This document shows positions 36,301-48,300 of a DNA stretch of 64,000 nt, one piece after another. The notes beneath the pieces are model-generated. The model did no database searches, was not told where the DNA came from, and saw nothing but the letters and a program-made list of their open reading frames with translations. Position numbers and translations under genes: made by a program. The stretch spans positions 32,258,882 to 32,322,881 of the forward strand of contig NC_079323.1 in NCBI RefSeq assembly GCF_029931775.1. Direction: 5' to 3'. Numbering within the stretch: the stretch's first letter is position 1; each line of letters begins with the position of its first letter. The stretch is from Euleptes europaea. Its lineage: Eukaryota; Chordata; Lepidosauria; Squamata; Sphaerodactylidae.

Positions 36301-39300
36301 CTGCTTACTAGTGCTCTGTCACCCACACTCCAAGCTCCATGTGCTGCTCTGTGCTGCCAGAGAAGTGTATGTGGGTGGTCACAGCTGTGGCACAGCTGGC
36401 AGCTGTGGTGGCAGCAGTCTCAGGTGCACCCACCACTCAGCACCACCAGGGAAAGGATTTGCAGGTGACTATGACCACAGGTGGTGGGAGAACTTGCAAG
36501 CAGACAGGGGAAGGACATACAGGCAGGTGGATGGCAAATAGGTGTGTGGGTGTATGGGGGGGCAGGGGCCCCCTAATCCTGGCCCTGGTGTTGAGTGATA
36601 AAGACACTGCAGGATGATGGTGATGTAAACTGTTGTCTTTCTCCCACCCAAATCCTTTAATGGAAGGCTTTTCCTTTAGCTACACTATTCATAAGCTCTG
36701 CTAGGTTTGCAATAATATAATGAGATATAATTTTACATCAGTCCTTGCCACCACTACTGCAAGCCACAAAATTCATATTTTTGGTGCCAGACAAAGTCAA
36801 ACCGTGTGTATATAAGAAAGATATAATGTGTGTTGTTTTGCAGGAACCTGGCTTCTGTCCTCCTGGGGTTCCCGCGAAATGAGCAATGGCATGAGATTGA
36901 GGTTTAGGGATGCCAAATGTGAAAGTGATTACACAGAAGACGATGCATTTTATGATGTCTTTGTGCCCCCTGAGATGCTTCCCACACCTGCCGTAGCAAC
37001 AAGACCGAAAGAAGAAAGAGGCACCATAGCAGAAGACGATGATTACCAAGAAAACTTAGCCACACTTTATGGATTACAAGATGATGAGTATGGGGAAAAG
37101 GCAGAGGATGAGAAGGAAGAGGATTACCAAGAAGAATTAGCTTCATTGCTGGGACTTCGAACGTTTAACGGTTCAGCTGCTGTGGAAGAGGAGTATAATC
37201 TTACTGCTCTCGCAATGAAAGATGCTTACGGCACCAGTTCTGTGGGGGACTATGACGTACCTGTAACCTTAGATCTGGTGATTACAAATAATAGTGATAC
37301 TTCACATGATAATGAAATGCTGGAAACTCAAAGTACCACTTCTTACCCCACTGCTGTTCTGTCAAGTCATCCGAATTACTCCTCTTTAACTGCAGAGGCT
37401 GTGTTTTCAGATATCATGACAGCAGTTAGCATGTTATCATCTGGAGAAGGCCGAAGCGGTGCTGGAGGGAACGTTACTGCGATCTCAATTTGTTATACCC
37501 AAACAAATGGGGCGGAGCCCCTGAGAACTGATGGTGAAGCGCAGAGCAAAGATCCAGCAGAATTATTCGCCGACAAAGAGAATAGCACCATGGTCATATT
37601 TTCACAACCCTCTTCAGAGAAGGAAGAAGGCAATGCAGATGGAGAAGACACCTTGGACGGAGAGACAGGGAAAGGAGGTGTGTCAGAGGCAACGTTTTTT
37701 GCTGTTAAACAGATGCGTGCTCTGCTCTTTTATGTACAGCAAAAGAGAAATCTCTCTGCTTTGGGCAACACAACTTCAGGTATGACCTTTTTCCCCATCC
37801 CTAGAGCAGAAAACACCTCCACCTTAGATAATTCAAAATTTAATTTAAAAACTGATTACATTTCAGATGATTATGAAGAGGATGAGTTTTCTACCCTTTC
37901 AACTAATTTAACTTTGGCTGTGGGAGAGGCAGCCGAAAGTGATTATTTTGAACCACTCCCTGTTTCTGAATTAGTGTTGTCAAAAGTTCAGCAAAACGGC
38001 AACTCAACTTTGGTTGATGTTTTAGGCCGCTTAGTTCCTACTCTCATTCCACAGGCAGTCAAAGAAAGACCAAAAGTTTCACCTCTCAAAGGACAGAAGT
38101 GTCCCTCTAAAAGGACAAATAATGAATGGAATTTTGTCTCTGAGAAAGAGAATTATGAGACAGGAACAGACCTCACTAAGATGGTTGATGACAAGTTTCA
38201 GAACAGCTCCAGAAATGCCACACTAGATCCCGAAAATACCATAGTCCCTAGTAAAAAAAAGCAGGAGATGTATAAAGGAGATTCCCAACCTGAACTTGGC
38301 CAACAGGAAGCGAGCAGCAAACACGGAGCCCTGACTGAGAAGGAAAATGAAAACTGTACTGTGAGGACATCTAGTACTTTCCTGAAGGCCCGACGAAAAA
38401 AGAAAAAGCAACATCAACGTCCCTCAATGACTCCAAGAGGTTTCAAGCCTCCAGTGTCGTCTAAAGTATTCAATGATACCCAAGCCTTCCATAAAGCCAA
38501 CCATGCTGCGCTACAGAATGAGGCCAATTACACTCTGACACTAAGACAGTTTAAACCTACTGTCAGGATAGGCCTTCCCAATGAAAATGGGGACTATGAT
38601 GAGATTGACCCAATATACACAGCCAGTGACGAGAGTTCCAGCGAGTCATCGGAATATGACACAGTACACTATGACGACCCCTATACAACAGATTCCCGAC
38701 TTAACTTTAGTTCAGTGCGCAACCCTGAGGACATAGCTGGGCACTATCTACGTGCTGTTGGTGATGGGTTCAAGAGGACATACTACATTGCTGCTGTAGA
38801 AGATGTGTGGGACTACGCAGCGTTTAGAAAAAGGTTCGATTGATTCCCCCCCCCCTTTTACCACTGCCTGATTCCACATCACCGCCTTAACTACTGCAAT
38901 CTGATAATCCTCGTTCATGTGATATTAATTAACATTCAATGCTATTGAGTTTTGAGCTAGGTAGAAAGGAGGAATAAGTCAGATAAATCGATTGATAGAG
39001 AATATGCAATCACTCTTGGATATACTGCAATTGGTCTGGGATTTTCAGGCACTTTGGGAACCAGGTATGCAAGGCTCTTTCAAACTGAGAAAGTGCATCT
39101 GGACAATAATGAATCAAGATTTGAATCAAATCATGTCCATTCTTTATTACAGTTAATATAATTAATCTGACTGATAATTTCTGTTTTTAAAACAATTGGA
39201 AATGTTTGGAATGGATCATTATTCTTGTGCCTTGCTGTCTGGTTAGTTTCCCAGACTTCAGGAGGGTCAGGGAGGTGGCTGGCTGGTTGACCAACCAGAA

Positions 39301-42300
39301 GAGTTTGCTGGAGGTTCCCACCTAAAAGATTTCTGCCAATATGACAAATGCCATGCTCAGTTGGGGCAGAACAATTGGCCACTGGCAGGGATTGCGGGGG
39401 GGGGGGGGTTGGGTTGCCAGCTCCAGGTTGGGAAGCTCCTGGAGATTTGGGGGTGGAGTCTGGGAAAGAGAGGGCCACCAGTGGGGTACAATGCCATCGA
39501 GTACACCCTCCAAAGCACCCATTTTCTCCAGGGGAACTGATCTCTGTAGTCTGGAGATGAGCTGTAATGCCAGGGGATCCCTAGGTCCCACCTCGAGGCT
39601 GGCATCCCTAAACCACTGGTGACCCTTCTGGTAACCCCTTATTCTTGTGCAAGTGGAATATGGGCTCCTAGAGGTTGTTCTTGTTCATGAGAACGAAGGG
39701 ACAAAGTTTGACCAATTCATTCTGTAGGATCCACACACATTTTGTTCATGTCATATCATATGATATTTTGTTCAGGAGGATCCTCTGACCTTGGGAAAGA
39801 ACTTTGGGGGAGGGGCACAGGAGGCTGCTTGGCAAAAAGGAAAGGAGGAAAATCATCTTCAATTTGTGGAAGGCTGGACATTTTTATAAACATTTGAAAT
39901 TTCTTAGCTAAAGTATTTACTTCTTCTGAGTGCATCGTTGACTTTGGGCAGGATTCAAAGAACGGTGTAATTACTTTTCTATGGCTAACTTATCATTTGT
40001 GCTTGTATTTTTAAAGAACAGCACTGCGTGCTACATTACAAGCTGCTTTTCAAACTTTTGAGGTTTGTGATATATTATGGAGGCATGTTGTTTAGGAGGA
40101 AAAGTCAGACTTTATAAAGAGCTGAACTAAAGCTCTCCGGCACATACAAAACAGCTCACTGAATTCTGTCCAATAAACCTAATGAAATTTGTGAACTAAA
40201 TGTTAGAGTTGATGCATGTCACTTATGCTTTGCTCCTGGCGTGACTTCATAATTTCCCAGACCAAATCTCCAGGGAATTGCTTACTATACACTTTAGCCA
40301 TAAGAAAATAATTGTTTGGTTTGGTTGTTTATTAATGCTCCATGTCCTCAGCACAGCGAAAAGTGGCTCAGCTGGCGCAGTGTACAAAAAGGTGGTTTTC
40401 CGAGGTTATCAAGACAGTGCTTTCAGAACGCCTGTGGTTAGAAGGGAGTATGAAGATCACCTGGGCATCCTTGGTCCCATAATTAGAGCTGAAGTAGGTG
40501 ACGTCATCCTGGTAAGTCCATTTTACTTTTGGGTAAGGGGGGAAGTTAATAAAGGGTAAATTGTGTCATCTGGGAAAGGATGGATTTCCTTGTAGCTTGT
40601 GCATGAAGCATCACCAAAACATTTTGTATCTTGTGGTTAAATTCTAGAATGGAAATGTATATATATGGTACAATAACAAAATTATATCAGAAGCCTGAAT
40701 TACTTTGAATCCAACTGGAAATCACATGAATATGCTTTTAGGGGGTCGGATCCAAAAAAACCTGTGAGTGGAAGGAATACAGTCGCTAGAAAGTGCAAGA
40801 ATTTGTGCGGTGCCATAGTAGGTTCCATAGCAGTTCTTTTGCTTCTGCAAGATACCGTGCAAATGAAAACACAATCTGAGATCTAGCAGCCCCAGAATAA
40901 GTTGTTACAATTATAATCTGATGTTGACAGATTAATCTATTTGCTATCAGATAAGGACCCATATATTTCCCAAAGAATGGCACTGTATGGCCTGGCAGCC
41001 AAGAAAATCAGGGCGAAGCACATAATGAAAGGTGGTAAAGCTGGATAGAGCCGAAAGGGCTATTTTAATTTTTAATTTTGTATTCTTTTAATGATCCTGG
41101 TTTTGTATATTTTAACCTGTTGCTTTACAGTTTTAGATTGTAATGGCCTATGGCCTTATACAATAAACTTGGCTTGACTACTGAGATCTAGATTCACTTA
41201 TATTACACAATGGTGTAGTGTAAAACTAGTTCCTTGAACATAAATGTATTTATTTATTTATTTACTTCATTTATACTCCATTTTTCTCCCCAGTGGGGAC
41301 CCCAAGTGGCTCCTCTTGTCCATTTTACCCTCACAACAACCTTGTGAGGTAGGTTAAGATGACAGTGTTAACAAGGTAACCCAGGAAGCTCCTATGGCAG
41401 AATGGAGATTTGAACCTTGTTCTCAGAGATCCTAGTCTGACACTCCAACCACAACACCACACTGCAGAAGGGTGCCTCTGATCCACCCAGCACAATGATT
41501 CAGGATCTACTAGTGGTGTAGATGACTTAGAAGAACATTGAACAGGGCAGGAAGGAAGGGAAGAAGAAAAAGAGAGAACAGCTGTTGGAGTGGCTCAGCT
41601 AATCTGTAATCAAAGAGACCCATTTCTGAACTGTGGGGAAGAAGCAAGTTTCTTTTCTGTCTTGGTAGCCCATCTCTTGAATGTGTCAAATAGGGATGAA
41701 TGAAATTTCTACTGACACCAATAGGATTATGGTACTATCCATAAGATTTAGGACTGAGGGGCACCTCACTAATTAATAGGAAATTACAAAAAGTAACAGG
41801 AAAAATTAACAGGAACTGTTAAGCAACTTGGGTGCTGTCAGAAAACAGGTAGGAACTACCATTGATTATTTTCTTTGGAACAGCAACTGTCTGAGAGGAC
41901 ATGACCTATGCTCAAGTCAATCTGTTCAGCCAGCTGGCTGTGCACATCCCACAATGTTTTTGTATGTTTTTGTATGTGTATTTTATCTTTGGTTTTAATT
42001 GTTTTAATGATGTGTGTGTTTTTGTTGCTTTTAATGGTTTTTAAGATGTGGTTTTATTATGTATGTTTTCAATCTGTTAGTTGCCTTGGTGGCCCTGATG
42101 AGTACGATTGCCAACCTCCAGGTACTAGCTGGAGGTCTCCTGCTATTACAATTGATCTCCAGCCCACAGAGATCAGTTCACCTGGAGAAAATGGCCACTT
42201 TGGAAATTGGGCTGTATGGCATTGAAGTCCCTCCCTTCCCCAAACCCTCCCCTCCTCAGGCTCTGCCCCAAAAATCTCCTGCCAGTGGCAAAGAGGGATC

Positions 42301-45300
42301 TGGCAACCCTACTGATGAGGAAAGAAAGGCGGGGTATAAACTTTGTAACTAAATACATTCTTCTCCTTCAGTTGCTGGGTCAACATTCCAAATGAGAAGG
42401 GACTCTTCTGTAGAAACCACCATCTAAACTGAACTATTGTGGGCTCAGGTCATAAGATCTGTACCCAGAGCAACGCCACAATTTTTAGAAGCAATTTTGG
42501 GAGGGGTGCTTCTTCATTGCTGATAATAACTGTCTCTTCAACTCTCTAGGTTCATTTCAAAAATCTGGCCTCCAGACCATATTCTCTTCATGCCCATGGA
42601 CTTTCTTATGAGAAATCTTCTGAAGGCAGAAGCTATGATGATCAGTCTCCAGAATGGTTCAGGAAAGATGATGCCATCCAGCCGAATGGCACCTATACCT
42701 ATGTCTGGCATGTAACCCAACAATCGGGTCCTACACAAGATGGGAAAGTTTGTAGGTCCTGGGTCTATTACTCTGCTGTAAACCCAGTAAGACAATCATG
42801 TAGATTGCTCAGAATAAGACAGTAAATGCTTTGTTCAACCTTGACCAAGTATTTCCTTTTCCTATTTAATACACAGTTTGCTTTGTCGATATAACTTGCA
42901 TTTGAGATTCTCCTGTGTGTGATTCCTGTATTATAACTTTCATTAACTTTGTTCATGAATCTTTGCACCAAAATGAATCAAAATGAAATTGTTAAAAATA
43001 AATCACTTTTGAGACTAGCAATTTGTCTTCATTACAAACTAATTTGCAGGTCCGCTTTCCTATCAATAATGTTTTGTTTTGTTTTTGCAGGGAAAAGATA
43101 TACACTCTGGCTTGATTGGGCCAATTTTGATCTGTAACAAAGGAATGCTTGACAACAAGCCGACAGATATGCGGGAATTTGTTCTGCTGTTTATGGTCTT
43201 TGATGAAAAAAAGAGCTGGTACTTCAATAAGCAGGCCAAGAAGACATGTGCAGATGGAACTGCTGATGCTGAAAGGTGTCACACATATCCTGGTATAGAT
43301 GCATACCTTTGTCTTCTGTAACGGTGGCAAAAAAATAACTTAGCCTTTAACAGCAGAAAAAAGACATTGCAACATGTTAATATTTTGTGTACACAAACCA
43401 CTTGCATGTGATTTTTGTGTGCCGTCACTTATGCTCCAAAATAACAGTAATTTTGCAAACGCAGATCCCCGTTTGCTCTCCTGTGTCATCACAACCACTC
43501 CCAATGTTAACTCATATCTTGCACCAACATCAAACTGGTTTGGTCATTTCTTACTTTATTTTTCTTGTTAGATTTTTAAGCATGTCTGTATTCACGAGCG
43601 GAGTGAATATAGACAGTGGTAAGCTGCAGTACTGCAGTAAAAAGCTCTGCTCATGACCTGAGTTCGATCCCGACGGGAGTCAGTTTCAGATAGCAGGTTC
43701 AAGGTTAGCAGCCTTCCATCCTTCCGAGGTCGGTAAAATGAGCACCCAGCTTGCTGGGGGTAAAGTGTAGGCGACTGGGGAAGGCAACGGCAAACCACCC
43801 CATAAACAAAGTCTGCCTAGTAAATGCCGGGATGTGATGTCACCCCATGAGTCAGGAATGACCCAGTGCTTGCACAGGGAACTACCTTTACCTTTACTCA
43901 TGAATATAATACACTTTTTATTAAAACAAAAAAAAAGTTTTGTTTAAATTTATTCCATTTTAGGTTTACACAGTTTTAAACAATAAACATACATACCAAT
44001 ACATAGCAAGCAATGAAAAAACTGAATATCTAATATCAGTAGAAATATCTATAGTTTAAGGCACCGAGACAAAGAGGACAAGGGGAAAATACACAATGCT
44101 GATTCCTCCAATTCAAATGCGTATCCATCCTGAACGTGCTTACTTTTCATACCTTTAAGACACCTTTCATTACATTTGTAAGCATTACCATACCCCTTCA
44201 GTAATTCCTAACTAAGAAATTCCTTTCCCAAAGGTAAAAACTGTATTACTTTGGAATACATCAAGTAAAATCTGTCTTATAGGGGGAAATGTTTTAACAT
44301 ATATGAAAACAGTGGTTCTTGTAGGTTATCCGGGCTGTGTGACCGTGGTCTTGGTATTTTCTTTCCTGACGTTTCGCCAGCAGCTGTGGCAGGCATCTTC
44401 AGAGGAGTAACACTGAAGGTCTCTCCTTCAGTGTTACTCCTCTGAAGATGCCTGCCGCAGCTGCTGGCGAAATGTTAGGAAAGAAAATACCAAGACCACG
44501 GTCACCAGCCCGGATAACCTACAAGAACCACTGAACTCTGACCATGAAAGCCTTCGACAATATATATGAAAACAATTATGCAAGATGCTTTTCAACCCTA
44601 TATTTGGTTAAAAAAATAGCAAGCTGTAAGTAGGATATAAACTGTGGGCTTCAGGAAGGGAAAGGATTCATATTAAGTTTAACGGAAAGCACTTTTCAGC
44701 CAGTTAATGGTTTTGAAATGCATCTTTAAAGGTTAATAATAATTCATTATGCAATGGCCGTCACAAATCAGGGAATGTGATGTCTATTTGGAAAGTACAA
44801 AATGCTAAAAATAGCAGAACAGTACAACAGTCAAGCCCAATTTTCACTCTGTTAATACTGTTTTTCACTAGAACAACTAATACTGTATAGAACTCAGTGC
44901 ATGAAATTGGAGCTTACTGTTTTGGGATTTGGTCCAGGACATCATGCTTGAATCCTGCGTACCGCCAGCAGAAAGTTCTGGCAGAAGTCTGTTTCCCCTT
45001 TCCCCAGCAACCCCTTGCATGCATTGAAAAGGTGATGCTGAAAATTGGGGGACATACATGGACAAAAAGCCATACGACATGGGAGGCTGCAATGAGGAGG
45101 AGGAAGCAGTTTTCCCTGAACACACATAAAGTTGTTGGATCTTCAGTATATAGTCACAATATTTCTATTTATCTGCTTTCTGCTATGAAGATAATATTTT
45201 AATTAAAACACTGAGTTGCAAAAGTCAGTGCCTTCAAGTTTTCAGTGTTTACAGGCAATTGCAGTGATACACGTTTATCAAGATATATGATTGCCACAGG

Positions 45301-48300
45301 ATGTACTATATTTACTTGTAATTTATTTTATTGTTGCTGAAATGTTTCCTTTCAGCTATTAATGGGCTCCAGTACCAACTGCCAGGTTTGCGGATGTATA
45401 AGGATGAGGTGGTTCACTGGCATCTGCTGAACACGGGAGGGCCAAAAGACATTCATGTTGTGCATTTTCACGGTCAGACATTCACAGAACAGGGAATGGA
45501 AGATCATCAGCTTGGAGTCTACCCACTTCTTCCTGGTAAATCCAATCGACGTATTGAAGTAAATGCTGTTGTATGGAAGGCTAGAATAAATTCAGTCAGT
45601 TCTAACTATATGAAACAGTATGAGCGGACTGTCAGCTTATTGCAACAACAGTGGGTTTTGCTTCCTTCACTAGCCCTCTCTGTTGCATTGGCAACCCGTC
45701 TTCTCTTTTCTGTTATCAAGTTTCTTCATCTGTGCATTATGGGAATGCCAATTATCCTTTTGTTGAAAGGCTGTGTTAATCTCAGACAACATAACTAGCA
45801 TTATGTAATTTTGTTGATTAGGAATAAAGACCTTGTTTTTGTAATATTCACATGTACAAAAGCTCACACACACCCTAGAGAATATCAAAAGAATGAAACA
45901 CCCTTCTTCGCGCTCCTCCCTCTCCCCTTTCACGCCCTCAACATTGTCTTCAACATTTCTTCTTTTAGATCGTAAGCTCTTAGCAGACAGGGACCTATCT
46001 GTTTTTTGCTTATGAAACTCTTAAAGTGCTATAAGAACATAAGAAAAGCTATGCTGAATAAGACCAAAGCCTATCAAGTCCAGCAGTTCATTCCCACAGT
46101 GGCCAACTAGGTGCTTCCAGGAAGCCCACAAGCAAGATGACTGCAGCAGCATTATCCTGCCTCAGATTTGGGGGAGGGGGGTGTCTCTTTTGTAGGCAAT
46201 GACTAGACCCATGCCTGCTAGGCTTCTGCACTGTGGTCACATCATGAGTCCTTCAACCATATAAACAAATACTTTCTCCTTTCAAGGGTCATTCCGCACT
46301 GTTGAAATGAAGCCATCGAAAGCCGCTGTGTGGCTTTTGGACACAGAGGTTGGTGAATATCAGCAAGCTGGAATGCAGACTGCTTTTCTTATTGTCGATA
46401 AAGGTAACAGAGGTTAACACATAAATTTCATTGCACAGTTGAGAAACACTGAACTATCTCAAGGATATGTGAATTTCTGTTCTCCCCACTTTCCTAAACC
46501 CCCTAATTATGCACCCAGAATGAATGAGACAGCAGAGGGCAAGGAGGGACTAGCATGTTTTAGTTGGTAGTCTTTAGACCAGAGATTCAGTGATGGAAAT
46601 TAAGAAGCTACACAATGAAGAGAAGTGCTTCCAAGAAACTGAGGATCTATTTGCATACAGCAGACTATAAGGATGTCACAATTGCAGGGCCAGCCTACTA
46701 ATGGCTTTAAATGCACGGCAGTCTCTGACATTGGCCTCCTTCCTATTTCTCTTGGCAACGTTTTATTAAAGCAGATACAAGACATGACATTGTTGTCCTT
46801 AGTGTCCTACATAGGGTCCTTTGCAGGTGGCAGCCAATAAATAGATAACACTGAGTGCAGCGAGGTCATGTTGATATAATGTTTGTTATAAAAAAAATGG
46901 CAGTCAATGATATAGAATAACACATTGGCTTGGATTCTGCCTAGAATTTCCATGGACTCAAAGGGGATGGAGGTTCTTTCCCTCCTCCTATGGTAGACCT
47001 CTGATTACCCCCAAGATATCCCTGCCCCCTGGGAGCTGCACTGGGGCTGTCACAGGAGAGTGGAAATTGCCTCCTTTGAACTTGTGGAAATTCTAGGCCA
47101 GGAGTGTCAAACATAAGGCCCGTGGGTCAGATACGGCCCATTGAGAGCTTTTATCCAGCCTGCGAGCCAACTGAGGCAGCCACCCCCCCCCTTCACTCTC
47201 CATCTGGGCTGGTGAGGCATGGCCTGGCCAGACTAAGTGACATTTATGTCATATCTGGCCCTCGTAATAATTGTGTTTGACACCCCTGATGTAAGCTACT
47301 TTGGGTCCTCATTGGGGAGAAAAGCAATTTATGTTTCAAATGTATCTTGTGTACACGTCTTCCTGTAGGAACTGCACAGGTAAGGTTCTCCGTGGAGTTT
47401 TGTGTTCAAATGATTATTTGAGATACCCCCTCCTTTATTTCATAAAATAAGGAACAAGGTTCCCAAGCCCTAGAGATTTGGCTAGTAAAATGTCTGTGAT
47501 CCTTCTCTACAGAATGCAAGTTACCCTTGGGTCTGGCAAGTGGCATTATACAAGATTCACAAATAAGTGCTTCTGATCACAAAAGTAAGTTGAATGTCAC
47601 AACTACGGAATGTCAAATAGGATGTTGAATATGTCTACCTGTGTCTTTGATTTTCTTCTGGTTTTCATTGCTCTTCTGATTGTTGTTGCTTTCATAGTGC
47701 TTGCGACTGCTGTGAAATTGCTCTGAATGCCGTTTTCAATCTGCTGTTTGTTGTCATTTATAGCGTTGCTTTAGCTTTTGATTTTTGATGCTGCAAGCCA
47801 GCTCAAATGTTTTAAATGGAGAAGTAGGAAATAAATAGTTTCAATAAATCAATGTCCATGACACCACATGACAGTACTTAAGGAACACCTCTGCAGAGTT
47901 TATTCAGCATGGCTGAATATTTTCACTTCCAAGTTTTCACTGTGGTTGGCATAAATTGTCTTCCAGAATTCTAGAACTGACAAAGCAAAAGACATTAATT
48001 AGCAAACATACAGTGTGGCATAAAAAATTCAGCAGGGTATATATGTGAACACATCCTCAATTGCAATCAAGAATATTTTTTTATTCTTGCCATGGATTCA
48101 GAATGTCTATTTCTCGTGAAATGCCAATCAGTCAATTTCAAGTCCTTGATTTCCTCTAAAACAGAAGCAGGGATGTGAAAAGATCACAGCGTGTCTCTTT
48201 TCTTTTATTCTTACAACTGCCCTCCCTTCTTTTTGCCCCTACTTAGGTTACTGGGAACCAAAGTTGGCGAGATTAGACAATACGGGGAAATACAATGCTT

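Noticed and set aside
36844-38833. Venom-type factor V paralogue
   Set aside because: As I recall, venom factor V of brown snakes has a B domain of only tens of residues; this one has about 531 with basic and acidic inhibitory parts, so it fits plasma factor V.
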